From Zavarzinia marina (GTDB lineage: Bacteria; Pseudomonadota; Alphaproteobacteria; Zavarziniales; Zavarziniaceae), in NCBI RefSeq assembly GCF_021568905.1, contig NZ_JAKGSB010000006.1:1-64000 (forward strand): 64,000 nucleotides of DNA. Direction: 5' to 3'. Shown here in pieces: positions 44,151 to 56,227 of this stretch (the stretch's first letter is position 1; the number at the start of each line of letters is the position of its first letter). The notes under the pieces are model-generated. The model was not told where the DNA came from, did no database searches, and saw only the letters and a program-made list of their open reading frames with translations. The position numbers were made by a program, and so were the translations under genes.

Positions 44151-45086
44151 TCAGCGCTCGGCGGCGGCGACCCCGGCTTCGGCCCAGGTGGCACCGGACT
44201 GGGCCGGCACGTCCTCGACGGCCGCGACATAGGTCCAGGCGCTGCGATCGGCGAACAGCACGTGCAACAGGCGGTTGTTCAGCCCGTGGCCCGACTTGTA
44301 GCCGACGAAGCGGCCGATGATCGGCGCGCCCGCGAGATAGAGGTCGCCCAGGGCATCCAGCGCCTTGTGACGGACGAATTCGTCGTCGAAGCGCAGCCCC
44401 TCCGGGTTCATGATCTCGTCGCCGTCGACCACCACCGCGTTGTCGAGGCTGCCGCCGAGGGCAAGGCCGCGCTCGCGCAGGAATTCCACCTCGTGGCGGA
44501 AGCCGAAGGTGCGCGCGCCCGAAAGCAGGTCGCCGAAGCTGTCCGGCGTGATCTCGTAGGAACCGACCCGGCGTTCGATCGCCCGGGATTCGAAGTCGAT
44601 CTCGAAATCGATGGCGAAGCCGTCGCCCGGCTCCAGCGCCGCGACCTTGTCGCCGTCGCGATATTCGACCCGCTTCAGGATCTTGATGGCGCGGCGCGGC
44701 GGGCGCTGGTCGCGGGTGCCGACACGTTCGATCATGCGCGCGAAGGGTTCCGCCGAACCATCCAGGATCGGCAGTTCGGGCCCGTCGACGTCGACCAGCA
44801 CATTGTCGATGTGAAAGCCCGCGAAGGCCGCCATCAGATGCTCCACCGTGCGCACGGCGACGCCCGCGCCGTTCACCAGGACGGTGCACAGCGTGGTGTC
44901 CTTCACATGCTCGTAGAGCGCCGGGATCAGATTGTCGCCTTCCGTGACGTCGGAGCGGCGGAAGACGATGCCGTGGTCGCTCGGCGCCGGCAGCAGGGTG
45001 ACGCGCACGGGCTTGCCCGTATGCAGACCGACGCCGTCGATATGCACTGCCGCACCAACCGTCTTCTGTGCCTCGAGAACGATCAC
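44151..45086 (-). CDS. lpxC: UDP-3-O-acyl-N-acetylglucosamine deacetylase
   Basis: Zinc deacetylase, the committed step of lipid A synthesis. 311 residues from GTG at 45086, which has GAGG five bases upstream; an ATG at 45140 would add 18 residues without a ribosome site. Zinc ligands are visible: H in VEHLMAAFAGFHIDN, and H and D in VRHKALDALGDLYLAG. GHGLNN follows as the usual C-terminal H motif. Its presence shows a lipopolysaccharide outer membrane. Separated from ftsZ by two hairpins. Confidence 0.96.
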   Translation of the reverse strand: MIVLEAQKTVGAAVHIDGVGLHTGKPVRVTLLPAPSDHGIVFRRSDVTEGDNLIPALYEHVKDTTLCTVLVNGAGVAVRTVEHLMAAFAGFHIDNVLVDVDGPELPILDGSAEPFARMIERVGTRDQRPPRRAIKILKRVEYRDGDKVAALEPGDGFAIDFEIDFESRAIERRVGSYEITPDSFGDLLSGARTFGFRHEVEFLRERGLALGGSLDNAVVVDGDEIMNPEGLRFDDEFVRHKALDALGDLYLAGAPIIGRFVGYKSGHGLNNRLLHVLFADRSAWTYVAAVEDVPAQSGATWAEAGVAAAER

Positions 45087-45149
45087 GGAAACCTCGATCA
45101 AATTCGGCGCGGCGGACTCGAATCGACCGCACTGCACCATCAGTGAAAA

Positions 45150-45178
45150 CCGGTGCCAGATTTAAGATCTGGCACCGG
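45150..45178 (-). terminator. Strong hairpin downstream of ftsZ
   Basis: Perfect 12-bp arms CCGGTGCCAGAT (45150-45161) and ATCTGGCACCGG (45167-45178) with a 5-nt loop. On the minus strand it is followed by GTTTTC, a short T-run. It lies about 95 bases after the ftsZ stop and ahead of lpxC; likely the dcw operon terminator. Confidence 0.7.
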
Positions 45179-45210
45179 CTTTCTCAAATCACTCTTTGTT
45201 ACGGAAGGTT

Positions 45211-45248
45211 ACACGGACAAGCCATTGATCTCATTGGCTTATCCGTGT
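45211..45248. repeat. Second hairpin between ftsZ and lpxC
   Basis: ACACGGACAAGCCA (45211-45224) and TGGCTTATCCGTGT (45235-45248) pair over 14 positions with one G-T pair and a 10-nt loop. It starts 25 bases after the ftsZ stop and has no T-run, so it may protect the ftsZ message end from exonucleases or pause polymerase before the terminator at 45150-45178. Confidence 0.6.
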
Positions 45249-45272
45249 CTCGACCGGGCTTTGCGACAGGCC

Positions 45273-47042
45273 TCAGTTGGCCTGCCGGCGCAGGAACGCC
45301 GGGATCTCCAGCTGGTCGTCGGCACCGCGCGGCTGCGCCGGACGATCCGCCCCTTCCATCCGGCCCAGAAGAGACGGATTGGGCTGGGGCGCCGCCTGCT
45401 GGTGCACCGGCTGCTGGGGCACCGGCGGCTGGGTCACCTGCTGCAGCATCGGCTGCGGGGCCGGCGGCGCCATGGAAACCGCGGCCGAACCCTGAGCCTG
45501 GGGCGCCTGATGATGGGGCGCCACATGCTGCGGGGCCACATGCTGCGGGACCTGGGCCTGGGTCGGTCGCTGGGCATATTGCGCCTGCGGGGCCTGGGCA
45601 TAGGCCTGAACCGGCGGCTGGGCCTGGGCGGCCGGGCGCGGCGCGGCGCCGGTCACCCGGTCGAGCAGCGAACGAAAGCCGCTGCGCTTGGCGGGGGCCG
45701 GTTCCGGCTCGCGGATCGGCTGGGCACCGCCCAGATTCACCCGCGCCGCCGTCTGCTGGTACTGCGGCTGATACTGGGGCGCCGGCGCGGGTTCGACCGG
45801 GGCCGGCGCTTCGGCCACGGCCGGCATCATCTCCTGCTGCGGCTGGGGCGCGGGCGCCGGACTGGCCTGCATCGGGGCCGGGGCCGGCTGGACCGGAGCC
45901 GGGCTCGGCGCGGGCGCCGCCTGATGGCCGCCATTGGTCGCCGCCTGGGTCGCCGCCGCGACGGCGGCCGGGCGCAGCACCGGCGAGCTGGTGGCCGGCG
46001 CCGGAGCGCCATGGCTCTGCGCCGGACGGGTCATGGTGGTCAGGGCCGGCTGGGCCGGACGGGTCTGGGCCACCGATTCCGCCTCGATCCCGGTCGCGAC
46101 GACCGAGACGCGCATGCGCCCTTCCATCTCGATGTCGAAGGTGGAGCCGACGATGATGTTGGCTTCCGGATCGACCTCGGAACGGATGCGGTTGGCCGCC
46201 TCGTCGACCTCGAACAGGGTCATGTCCATGCCGCCGGTGATGTTGATCAGGACGCCGCGCGCGCCCTTCATCGAGACGTCGTCGAGCAGCGGGTTGGAGA
46301 TCGCAGCCTCCGCCGCCTCGATGGCGCGCTTCTCGCCCGAAGCCTCGCCCGTGCCCATCATGGCCTTGCCCATCTCGCTCATCACCGTGCGCACGTCGGC
46401 GAAGTCGAGATTGATCAGGCCCGGCATGATCATGAGGTCGGTGACGCCGCGCACGCCCGAATGCAGCACGTTGTCGGCCATGGCGAAGGCCTGCGCGAAG
46501 GTGGTCTTCTCGTTGGCCAGGCGAAACAGGTTCTGGTTCGGGATGATGATCAGCGTATCGACGTACTGCTGCAGTTCCTCGATGCCCGATTCGGCCGTCC
46601 GCATGCGGTGGCTGCCCTCGAACTGGAACGGCTTGGTGACGACGCCGACGGTCAGGATGCCCTGCTCGCGCGCGGCGCGCGCCACCACGGGGGCCGCGCC
46701 GGTGCCGGTGCCGCCGCCCATGCCGCAGGTGATGAAGACCATGTTGGAGCCGGTGAGCGCGTCGAGGATCTGGTCCCGCGTCTCCTCGGCCGCCATGCGC
46801 CCGACGTCGGGCTTCGAGCCCGCGCCGAGACCCTGCGTGACCTCGTTGCCGAGCTGGATCTTGCGCGGCGCCTGGTTGTTGGTCAGGGCCTGGGCATCGG
46901 TATTGGCGACGACGAATTCGACGCCTTCCAGCTTCGCCTCGATCATGTTGTTGACCGCGTTGCCACCGGCGCCGCCAACACCGAACACGGTGATCCGCGG
47001 CTTGAGCTCGGTCGGTTCCGGCACACCCAGCGAAATCGTCAT
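45273..47042 (-). CDS. ftsZ: Cell division protein FtsZ
   Basis: Tubulin-like GTPase that forms the Z-ring. 589 residues. The tubulin signature [17 protein letters not shown] and the T7 loop [11 protein letters not shown] are intact in the GTPase core (1 to ~320). About 240 residues of Gln/Pro/Ala-rich linker follow, far longer than the enteric linker, and the C-terminal conserved peptide ends [12 protein letters not shown], the docking site for FtsA and other partners. Last gene of the dcw cluster, 57 bp after ftsA; two hairpins follow. Confidence 0.98.
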   Translation of the reverse strand: MTISLGVPEPTELKPRITVFGVGGAGGNAVNNMIEAKLEGVEFVVANTDAQALTNNQAPRKIQLGNEVTQGLGAGSKPDVGRMAAEETRDQILDALTGSNMVFITCGMGGGTGTGAAPVVARAAREQGILTVGVVTKPFQFEGSHRMRTAESGIEELQQYVDTLIIIPNQNLFRLANEKTTFAQAFAMADNVLHSGVRGVTDLMIMPGLINLDFADVRTVMSEMGKAMMGTGEASGEKRAIEAAEAAISNPLLDDVSMKGARGVLINITGGMDMTLFEVDEAANRIRSEVDPEANIIVGSTFDIEMEGRMRVSVVATGIEAESVAQTRPAQPALTTMTRPAQSHGAPAPATSSPVLRPAAVAAATQAATNGGHQAAPAPSPAPVQPAPAPMQASPAPAPQPQQEMMPAVAEAPAPVEPAPAPQYQPQYQQTAARVNLGGAQPIREPEPAPAKRSGFRSLLDRVTGAAPRPAAQAQPPVQAYAQAPQAQYAQRPTQAQVPQHVAPQHVAPHHQAPQAQGSAAVSMAPPAPQPMLQQVTQPPVPQQPVHQQAAPQPNPSLLGRMEGADRPAQPRGADDQLEIPAFLRRQAN

Positions 47043-47099
47043 GTTACACTCCTTATCCTGAGGCCCTCGGGCCGGTGGAATTCTTGTGGTTACCGTTCG

Positions 47100-48341
47100 T
47101 CAAAAATTCTGCTTCAGCCAGCGGCCGATGCGGCGCAAACGCCCCGGCCCCGCTTCCTCGCCCGACCCGAGGACGGCCTCGATCGGGGCGCGCGCGGCAT
47201 AGGACAGCAGCCCCGCCGCGGTGGAATAGGAAGGACCGCCCGTCGACTCCGCCAGCCCCTGGAGCCGAATGGGGCGTCCCATGCGCACCTGTTTGTCGAG
47301 AACCCCGCCCGCGAGCTCCCGAACGCCCTGCAACTGCGATGCCCCCCCCGTGAGCACCACCTTCCGACCACCCACCTTGTCGAAACCCGTGTCACGCAAG
47401 TGGTTCCGCACCAGCTCGAAGGTCTCCTCGATCCGGGGACGGATGATGCCGTTCAGCACCGAACGCGGCACGTGATTGGCGGCACCATGGTCGCTTTCGC
47501 CCATCTGCGGCACGTCGATCACCTCGCGATCGTCGTTGGCGCCGGGCACGGCGCTGCCGTAGAGGGTCTTCATGCGTTCCGCATGCGCGGTCGGCGTCAG
47601 CAGGCCGCGCGCGATGTCGTTGGTGACATGGGCGCCGCCGATCGGCAGCACCGCCGTATGCACCAGGCTGCCGTCGTAGCAGACGGCGATCGAGGTCGTG
47701 CCGCCGCCCATGTCGATGAGCGTGATGCCGAGATCCATCTCGTCCTCGACCAGCGACGCCAGGGCCGAGGCATAGGGCGAGATGACGACGCCGGCGACGC
47801 CGAGATGGGCGCGGCTGATGCAGACCGAAAGATTGCGCAAGGGACCCGACTGGGCCGTGACGACATGGATGTTCACGCCGAGGCGTTCGCCGAACATGCC
47901 GCGCGGATCCTTGATGCCGCGCGAGCCGTCGATGGTATAGCCGACCGGAATGGCGTGGATCAGCTCGCGGTCCGGCGCCTCGGCGCGCACCCGGTTGCCC
48001 TGGTCCAGCACCTTGCGGATGTCGGGGTCCGCCACCTCGTGGCCGGCGATCGAAACCTCGACGCCGATGGTGTGGGATTGCGGCAGGCCGCCGGTGCAGG
48101 AGACGAAGACGTCGCGGATGGTCTCGCCCGCCATTTTCTCGGCGCTGTCGACGGCGGCGCGGATGGCATGTTCCGTCGCCTCCATGTCGGTCACCGTGCC
48201 GGCGCGCATGCCCTTGCTGGCGTGATGGCCGATGCCGACCACGCGCACCTGACCGGTCGCATCGATGCGGCCGATGAAGCAGGCCACCTTGGTCGTTCCG
48301 ACGTCCAGGGCGGCGATCAGGGCGTTGCGGGGGCCGGCCAT
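47100..48341 (-). CDS. ftsA: Cell division protein FtsA
   Basis: Actin-like ATPase that tethers FtsZ to the membrane. 413 residues with phosphate-binding LDVGTTKVACFIG at about 10-22, phosphate 2 motif LIDMGGGTTSIAV near 205, and the C-terminal amphipathic helix RLRRIGRWLKQNF that serves as membrane anchor. Between ftsQ (25 bp) and ftsZ (57 bp), so a separate promoter for ftsA-ftsZ is possible within ftsQ. Confidence 0.98.
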   Translation of the reverse strand: MAGPRNALIAALDVGTTKVACFIGRIDATGQVRVVGIGHHASKGMRAGTVTDMEATEHAIRAAVDSAEKMAGETIRDVFVSCTGGLPQSHTIGVEVSIAGHEVADPDIRKVLDQGNRVRAEAPDRELIHAIPVGYTIDGSRGIKDPRGMFGERLGVNIHVVTAQSGPLRNLSVCISRAHLGVAGVVISPYASALASLVEDEMDLGITLIDMGGGTTSIAVCYDGSLVHTAVLPIGGAHVTNDIARGLLTPTAHAERMKTLYGSAVPGANDDREVIDVPQMGESDHGAANHVPRSVLNGIIRPRIEETFELVRNHLRDTGFDKVGGRKVVLTGGASQLQGVRELAGGVLDKQVRMGRPIRLQGLAESTGGPSYSTAAGLLSYAARAPIEAVLGSGEEAGPGRLRRIGRWLKQNF

Positions 48342-48366
48342 GTCTCCTCTTTCTCCTCTTCGACCG

Positions 48367-49278
48367 TCAGGTGTTCTTCGCCGGCGGCACGTTCATGCGC
48401 TCGACCGCGCCGTCCGAGAGCCGGACCAGCAGACGGTCCGGCTGGCGCAGGTCGACGACGACGATGTCGCGCGACAGCAGGCGTTCCGTCCGCTCGAGCC
48501 GGGCCAGGCGGTCGAAGGCCGCCTCCATGCCTTCCTCGGGCAGGCGGATCTCGACGCCATTGTCCAGTTTCAGGTTCCAGCGCCGGCGCGAGACGCGGAT
48601 CGCCGCCTCGACCCGCGAGCCGATCGACGGTTCGCGGCCCAGGATGTCGATCAGTTCCGCCGCGTGTTTCGGCGCGTCGTCGCCGACGATGAGGGGCAGG
48701 TTGCCGTAGCTGGCCAGCTGCCGTTCCTCGCCCTCGATGGCGATGCCATTCTGATCGACCAGATGCATCTTGCCGTTGGTCTGCCACAGCGCCATGGGCC
48801 GGCGTTCCACGAGGACGACGTGAATGGCATCCGGCAGATGGCGCTCGACCGAGGCCGACTGCACCCAGGAGAGTTCCATCAGGCGTTCCCGCGCCGCCGC
48901 CAGATCGACGCCCAGAATGTCGTCCCCGCGCGAAACGCCGAGGGCGGCGAGAATGTCCTCGCCCTTGACGACGCCACGGCCCGAAACCGTCACGCTTTCG
49001 ACGACGAAGCCCTGGGCACGGGTGAAGCGCGACAGCTCGTCCGCCGCCGCCGCCCGCAGCGCGCCGAGGCCGCCGGTGACATAGAGGAAGCCCGTCGCCA
49101 CCAGCAGGACGCCACCGACGCCGAGCATGGTCTTGCCCTTCCAGCCGAGGTTGCCGAGCGCGGGCAGACCGCGCGCCATGGCCTCGCCCAGCGGCCGGGG
49201 TTTCGCCGCCATGACGCGGCGGCGCTTGGGGGCGGCGCCCTTGCCTGCGCCGAAGATGCCGCCGATCAGCGATCGCAT
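48367..49278 (-). CDS. ftsQ: Cell division protein FtsQ
   Basis: Bitopic divisome protein linking early and late division proteins. 303 residues: a basic cytoplasmic tail of ~45 residues ([16 protein letters not shown]), one membrane segment at about 50-72 ([20 protein letters not shown]), a POTRA domain ([20 protein letters not shown]) and the FtsQ beta domain. Its start overlaps the end of ddl by 13 bases. Confidence 0.95.
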   Translation of the reverse strand: MRSLIGGIFGAGKGAAPKRRRVMAAKPRPLGEAMARGLPALGNLGWKGKTMLGVGGVLLVATGFLYVTGGLGALRAAAADELSRFTRAQGFVVESVTVSGRGVVKGEDILAALGVSRGDDILGVDLAAARERLMELSWVQSASVERHLPDAIHVVLVERRPMALWQTNGKMHLVDQNGIAIEGEERQLASYGNLPLIVGDDAPKHAAELIDILGREPSIGSRVEAAIRVSRRRWNLKLDNGVEIRLPEEGMEAAFDRLARLERTERLLSRDIVVVDLRQPDRLLVRLSDGAVERMNVPPAKNT

Positions 49279-50186
49279 GACGCGTCCTCCACCATCCAGG
49301 TCACCAGATCCTCGAAGCTCATGCCGACATGGGCCGCCTGCTCCGGCACCAGCGAGGTCGCGGTCATGCCGGGCTGGGTGTTCACTTCGAGGACGATCAG
49401 GCCGGCGCCGCCTGCCGCGTCGTCGTAGCGGAAATCGGTCCGGCTGACGCCGCGGCAGCCGAGCGCGCCATGAGCGCGGACCGCGAGGTCCTTCGCCCGT
49501 TCCGCGACATCGGCCGGTATCTCGGCCGGCACCACGTGGCGCGAGCCGCCGGCGGCGTATTTCGCTTCGTAATCGTAGAATTCGGTCGCCGGCAGGATCT
49601 CGGTCACCGCCAGCGCCCGGTCGCCCATCACGGCGACGGTCAGTTCGCGCCCGGGCACGAAGGTCTCGATCAGCACCGGCTTCTCCGGCCCCCAGGTCTC
49701 GGTGAGACCCATGGGATAACGGTTGTCGTTGGGGCGGACGATATGGACCCCGACCGAGGATCCCTCATTGGTCGGCTTCACCACATAGGGCGGCGCCATC
49801 ATATGGCGTTCCGCCGCCTCCCCCGCCGTCGTCGCGATACCGGCGGCGAGCGGCAGGCCGGCGGCGGCGAAGACCAGCTTCGCCGCCGGCTTGTCCATGG
49901 CGACGGCGGAGGCGCGCACCCCCGAATGGGTATAGGGAATGCGCATCAGCTCGAGCACGCCCTGGACGCAGCCGTCCTCGCCATAGCGCCCGTGCAGGGC
50001 GTTGAATACGACGTCCGGCCCGATTTCGGCGAGACGCTGGGCGACGTCGGCACCGGCATCCACTTCGGTCACGGCGAAACCGGCATTGCGCAGCGCCTTG
50101 GCGCAGGCGGCACCCGAATTCAGGCTGACCTCCCGTTCGGTCGAAAGGCCGCCCAGCAGAACGGCGACGTGGCGCGCGGCGCTCAT
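49266..50186 (-). CDS. ddl: D-alanine--D-alanine ligase
   Basis: ATP-grasp enzyme making D-Ala-D-Ala for the MurF step. 306 residues starting [20 protein letters not shown]. Motifs include the substrate loop [21 protein letters not shown], the [10 protein letters not shown] segment and the C-terminal [20 protein letters not shown] with metal-binding E and N. The Y before GEDG type suggests D-Ala rather than D-Lac product. ATGA overlap with murB. Confidence 0.97.
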   Translation of the reverse strand: MSAARHVAVLLGGLSTEREVSLNSGAACAKALRNAGFAVTEVDAGADVAQRLAEIGPDVVFNALHGRYGEDGCVQGVLELMRIPYTHSGVRASAVAMDKPAAKLVFAAAGLPLAAGIATTAGEAAERHMMAPPYVVKPTNEGSSVGVHIVRPNDNRYPMGLTETWGPEKPVLIETFVPGRELTVAVMGDRALAVTEILPATEFYDYEAKYAAGGSRHVVPAEIPADVAERAKDLAVRAHGALGCRGVSRTDFRYDDAAGGAGLIVLEVNTQPGMTATSLVPEQAAHVGMSFEDLVTWMVEDASCDR

Positions 50187-51129
50187 GGCGTCACCTCCCG
50201 CGCCGGGGCCTGGCCATGACGGCCGAGACGCATGATTTCCCACTCCAGTTCGATGCCCGAGGATTCGAAGACGCGGCGGCGCACATCCTCGCCCAGGCCC
50301 TCGATGTCGGCGGCGCTGGCGCCGCCCTCGTTGATCAGGAAATTGCAATGGCGTTCGGAGACGACGGCGGCCCCCCGGCGCAGGCCCCGGCAGCCGGCCG
50401 CATCCACCAGTTCCCAGGCCCGGGCGCCGGGCGGGTTCTTGAAGGTCGAACCGCCGGTCCGGCTCCGCACCGGCTGCGACGCCTCGCGCGCGGCGGCGAT
50501 CTCGTCCATGCGCGCCGCGATCTCGGCCACGACGCCGGGACGGCCTTGCAAGACCGCCTCGGTCACGATCCAGTCGGCCGGGAAATCGCTGTGGCGATAG
50601 GCGAAATGGAAGGCATCGGGGGTCAGGGTCATGACCTTGCCCGTGCCGTCGACCACCGTCGCCTCGACCAGCACGTCGGCCAGTTCCGCACCATAGGCAC
50701 CGGCATTGGTGCGGAAGGCGCCGCCGATGGTGCCTGGAATGCCGCGCAGAAATTCGAGGCCGGCGATGCCGGCGTCGCGCGCCGCAAGGGACACGTTGAG
50801 ATCGAGCGCGGCGGCGCCGACCCGCAGGCGGTGGCCATCCTCGACCGCGATGCCGGCGAAGCCGCGCCCGAGGCGCAGCACGATACCGTCGAGCCCGCCG
50901 TCGCGGACCAGCAGGTTGGAGCCGACGCCGAGCACGAGGAGCGGCACATCCGTCGGCCGGCCGCGCAACAGGGCGGTGAGATCCTCGAGATCCCGGGGCC
51001 GCACCATGACCTCGGCCGGGCCGCCGACCTGGAACCAGGTGACGGCGGACAGCAGCGCGCCTTCGCTGACCCTTCCCTTCAGGGCGGGCAGACGGTCGAT
51101 CAGGCGGGGGGTTTCAGTCGCGGCCATCG

Positions 51130-51133
<4 letters not shown>
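50183..51133 (-). CDS. murB: UDP-N-acetylenolpyruvoylglucosamine reductase
   Basis: FAD enzyme that reduces UDP-GlcNAc-enolpyruvate to UDP-MurNAc. 316 residues from [11 protein letters not shown]. The FAD motifs [15 protein letters not shown] and [18 protein letters not shown] and the catalytic serine region GSTFKNPPG are present. The ATG at 51133 overlaps the murC stop as ATGA. Lacks the extra tyrosine loop of enteric MurB as far as can be seen, so type II is likely. Confidence 0.96.
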
Positions 51134-52565
<1,432 letters not shown>

Positions 52566-52569
<4 letters not shown>

Positions 52570-53726
52570 GCCGCGACCCTTTCCGAATTGTGCTTCATCA
52601 TTCTCTTGGGGCGCAGCCCCTCCACCAGGTCCGCGAGACGCGCAGCGGCATCGACCCTGGCCTGGGCACGGGCGGCGCGCGCCGCCTCCACCAGTTTCTC
52701 GGGCGAGAGCGCCAGACGCTGCACCAGCTTGGCCAGTTCCTTGGGCGTGAAGTCGGGCTGCGCCATGGCGAAGGCGGCGCCGGCCTCGACCAGGGCGGCG
52801 GCATTCACCGTCTGATGGTCGTCGGCGGCATTGGGCAGCGGCACCAGGATCGAGGGCCGGCCCGCCGCCGCCAGTTCGGCCACGGTCGAGGCGCCGGCGC
52901 GCGCGATCACCAGATGGGCGAAGTCGAGGCGCTCCGGCACGTCCGGGAAGAAGGGCGCCAGTTCGGCCGCGATGCCTTCGCGGGCATAGAGGGCGGCGAC
53001 CGTCACCGCCTCGTCCTCGCGCGCCTGCTGGGTCACCTGAAGCCGGCTCTTCAGCGCGGGCGGCAGCATGGCGAGGGCGGCGGGCACCACCTCGGACATC
53101 ACCTTGGCGCCCAGGCTGCCGCCCAGCACCAGCAGGCGGAACAGACCGTCGTCGCCCGGCGGCGTATAGGGTTTGGCCGCGATGGCGACGATCTCGGGCC
53201 GGACCGGATTGCCGGTGAAAACGGCACGCGCGCGATCGCCCTTCGGCACCCAGCGGGTGGCGGGGAAGGACAGCGCTAGCGCCGACAGGCGCGGCGCCAG
53301 CACCCGGTTCACCCGGCCGAGCACGGCATTCTGTTCATGAAGGCAGGTCGGCACCCGCCGGCTCAGCGCCGCCAGCAGGGGCGGCAGCGAGGGATAGCCG
53401 CCGAAGCCGACCACGGCGACGGCGCCCCAGGTCTTCAGCAGGCGCCGGGCCTGCCAGGTGCCGCGCAGGATGTCACGCACGGCGCGCACGCGCGCCATGG
53501 GCCCGCGCCCGGCGAAGGTGCCGGCCGGCAGCACGGCGAAGGGCACGTCGCCGAAGCCGGCGCGGAACCTCTCGCCCCGGACGTCGGTCATCACCGCGAC
53601 CTTGCGGCCGCGCCGGCGCAGTTCGGCCGCCAGCGCCTGGGCCGGCATGACATGGCCGCCCGTGCCGCCCGCCGCCAGCACCACGGTGCCCGCGTCCACC
53701 GCGCCGATCGCCGCCGCCGCGCTCAT
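52566..53726 (-). CDS. murG: UDP-GlcNAc:undecaprenyl-PP-MurNAc-pentapeptide GlcNAc transferase
   Basis: Makes lipid II from lipid I at the inner face of the membrane. 386 residues. Motifs: [18 protein letters not shown] near 17-34, [14 protein letters not shown] near 110, [12 protein letters not shown] near 133, and [20 protein letters not shown] in the C-terminal UDP-GlcNAc site. The ATG at 53726 overlaps the ftsW stop as ATGA; the long frame upstream is out of phase with ftsW and not coding. The C-terminus extends slightly ([16 protein letters not shown]). Confidence 0.98.
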
Positions 53727-54862
53727 CGGTACACCCCGTAGGAACCGGCGCCGGGCCGCTGGCGCGACAGGGCCAGCAGCATGCCCATGCCGAAGGCGAG
53801 CGCCATCATCGACGAGCCGCCGTAGGAGATGAACGGCAGCGTCATGCCCTTGGCGGGCAGGATGTGCAGGTTGACGCCCATGTTGATGAAGGACTGCAGG
53901 CCGAATTGGGCGACCAGGCCGGTGCCGGCATAGAGCACGAAGGGATCGCTCTCCTGCAGCATGCGGGCCAGAAGCCGCAGCACGATGAAGGCGAAGAGCG
54001 CCACCAGGGCAATGCAGGCGATGGTGCCGAATTCCTCCCCCGCGACGGCGAAGATGAAATCGGTATGGGCGTCGGGCAGGATGCGCTTCACCGTGCCCTC
54101 GCCCGGGCCCCGGCCCCAGAGCCCGCCGGACATGAAGGCTTCCATGGCGCGGTCGATCTGGTAGTTGTCGCCCGCTTCCGGGTTCAGGAAGCGGTCGATG
54201 CGCGACGCCACGTGCGGCAGCATGTAGTACGCGCCGAAGACGCCGACCGTCCCGACCGCCAGGAGCACGAGGACGACGATCATGGGCAGGCCGGCGACGA
54301 AGAGCTGAATGCCCCACATGGCGCTGATCAGCATGGTCTGGCCGAAATCGGGCTGCAGCAGAAGGATCGCCACGGTCGACAGGAAGGCCGCGAGCGACAG
54401 CATGCCGCCCGGAAAGCCCTGGTGGCGCTGGCGTTCGGCCAGCAGCCAGCCCGAGACCACGATGAAGGCGGGCTTCACGAATTCCGACGGCTGCACCGAG
54501 AAGGAACCGATGCCGATCCAGCGCCGCGAGCCCTTGATTTCGGCGCCCATCACCAGGGTCGCCGCCAGGGCGACCAGGGCGCCGACGAAGGCGAGACAGG
54601 CGAGACGGCGGACCTGTTCCGGCGACATCAGGGAAATGACGAACATCGCCGCGACGGAGGGCACCAGGAAGGCGATCTGTCGGCGGACGAAATGGAAGGG
54701 CTCGACGCCGATCCGCTCCGCCACCGCCGGGCTCGCCGCCAGCGTCAGCACGAGCCCCATGGTGATCAGCAGGCCGAGGGCCAGCATCGCCCAGCGGTCC
54801 ACCGTCCACCACCAGCGGCCGACGACCGAATTATCCGTCCGGGCGAAGGAGAAGGTGCTCAT
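53723..54862 (-). CDS. ftsW: Septal peptidoglycan polymerase FtsW
   Basis: SEDS-family glycosyltransferase that works with FtsI. 379 residues with about ten hydrophobic segments. Family signatures include GSRRWIGIGSFSVQPSEFVK and the catalytic loop aspartate region PDAHTDFIFAVAGEEFG, plus LPFISYGGSSMMALAFGMG near the C-terminus. Overlaps murD and murG by ATGA. Confidence 0.97.
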   Translation of the reverse strand: MSTFSFARTDNSVVGRWWWTVDRWAMLALGLLITMGLVLTLAASPAVAERIGVEPFHFVRRQIAFLVPSVAAMFVISLMSPEQVRRLACLAFVGALVALAATLVMGAEIKGSRRWIGIGSFSVQPSEFVKPAFIVVSGWLLAERQRHQGFPGGMLSLAAFLSTVAILLLQPDFGQTMLISAMWGIQLFVAGLPMIVVLVLLAVGTVGVFGAYYMLPHVASRIDRFLNPEAGDNYQIDRAMEAFMSGGLWGRGPGEGTVKRILPDAHTDFIFAVAGEEFGTIACIALVALFAFIVLRLLARMLQESDPFVLYAGTGLVAQFGLQSFINMGVNLHILPAKGMTLPFISYGGSSMMALAFGMGMLLALSRQRPGAGSYGVYR

Positions 54863-56223
54863 GCCGCGACCTCCCCCAGTGCCGCCACCAGATCGCGGAA
54901 GCGATCGCCGCGCGCCTCGAAGCTGGTGAACTGATCGAAGGAGGCACAGGCCGGCGACAGCAGCACCACGGGCGCGGCGCCGGTATCATTGGCGGCATCG
55001 CGCGCCGCCGCCTTCACCGCCGCATCCAGGGTGCCCACGACACTGGCCGGGACATGGCCCGAGAGCGTCGCCGCGAATTCCTCCGCCGCCTCGCCGATCA
55101 GATAGGCCCGCGCGATGCGCGGCCAATAGGCGTCGAGACTGGCGATACCGCCGGCCTTGGGCTTGCCGCCCGCGATCCAGTAGATGCGGTCATAGGCGGC
55201 CAGCGCCTTGGCCGCCGCATCGGCATTGGTCGCCTTGCTGTCGTTGACGAAGCGGATGCCGCCCTTCTCCGCGACCAGTTCCATGCGATGCGCGAGACCG
55301 GGGAAGGACGAAAGCCCCGCCACCGCCGCGTCAAGCGACAGGCCGAGGGCGCGGAGCACGGCAAAGGCAGCCCCGATATTCTGCCAGTTGTGAGCGCCCG
55401 GCAGACGCGGCAGGGCGTTCAGATCGAAGACCGGATCGCCATTCTCGAACAGCGTGCCGTCGATGGCCGAGACCCCGGACTCGAGCCGCTGCCCGACCGA
55501 AAGCCGGACCGGCGCGGCGATCCGGCCGGCGATGACGGCGCAATGGGGATCGTCGATGCCGACGATGGCCGCCTGCCCCGGCGCCTGATCGCGGAACAGG
55601 CGTTCCTTCACCGCGACATAGCCGTCCATGCCGCCGTGGCGGTCCAGATGATCGGGCGTGATGTTGAGGAGCACGCCGACGTCCGGCACCAGCGTGTCGA
55701 GAAGGTCGATCTGATAGGACGAAACCTCGAAGACATAGACGCCGCCCGGCGGCAGCGGTTCGAGATCGAGAACGGCGGTGCCCAGATTGCCGCCCACGGC
55801 AACCGGCACGCCCGCCGCCGCCAGCAGATGGGCTGTCAGGGCCGTGGTCGTCGACTTGCCGTTGGTCCCCGTGATCATGACGACACGAGTGCCGGGCAGG
55901 CGCGCGCTGGAGCGGGCGAAGAGTTCCATGTCGCCGATCACCGGCACGCCGGCGGCCCGGGCCAGTTTCACCACGTCGTGCGGTTCGGGATGGGTGAGCG
56001 GCACGCCCGGTGCCAGCACCAGGGCCGCGATCGCCGACCAGTCCGCCGTCCGCAGGTCCGCCATGGTCACGCCTTCGGCCGCCGCCGTGCGCGAGGCCGG
56101 CTTGTCGTCGTCGGCGAGCACGACGGCGCCGCCCGCGAGCAGCGCCTTGGCGGCGGAAATGCCGGTGCGCGCCAGTCCGAAGACGGCGACGCGGCGATTG
56201 GCGAAACTGTCGGCGACGATCAT
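54859..56223 (-). CDS. murD: UDP-N-acetylmuramoyl-L-alanine--D-glutamate ligase
   Basis: Adds D-Glu to UDP-MurNAc-L-Ala. 454 residues. N-terminal AVFGLARTGISAAKALLAGG, ATP loop MITGTNGKSTTTALTAHLLA at about 115-134, the NITPDHLDRHG segment near 185 and NDSKATNADAAAKAL near 315 are intact. Starts four bases after mraY ends. Confidence 0.98.
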   Translation of the reverse strand: MIVADSFANRRVAVFGLARTGISAAKALLAGGAVVLADDDKPASRTAAAEGVTMADLRTADWSAIAALVLAPGVPLTHPEPHDVVKLARAAGVPVIGDMELFARSSARLPGTRVVMITGTNGKSTTTALTAHLLAAAGVPVAVGGNLGTAVLDLEPLPPGGVYVFEVSSYQIDLLDTLVPDVGVLLNITPDHLDRHGGMDGYVAVKERLFRDQAPGQAAIVGIDDPHCAVIAGRIAAPVRLSVGQRLESGVSAIDGTLFENGDPVFDLNALPRLPGAHNWQNIGAAFAVLRALGLSLDAAVAGLSSFPGLAHRMELVAEKGGIRFVNDSKATNADAAAKALAAYDRIYWIAGGKPKAGGIASLDAYWPRIARAYLIGEAAEEFAATLSGHVPASVVGTLDAAVKAAARDAANDTGAAPVVLLSPACASFDQFTSFEARGDRFRDLVAALGEVAA

Positions 56224-56227
56224 GGCC

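Noticed and set aside
45153-48692. 1179-codon + strand open frame across ftsZ-ftsA
   Set aside because: It is a GC-rich shadow of two certain genes, with His/Arg/Gly-rich low-complexity content and no motif.
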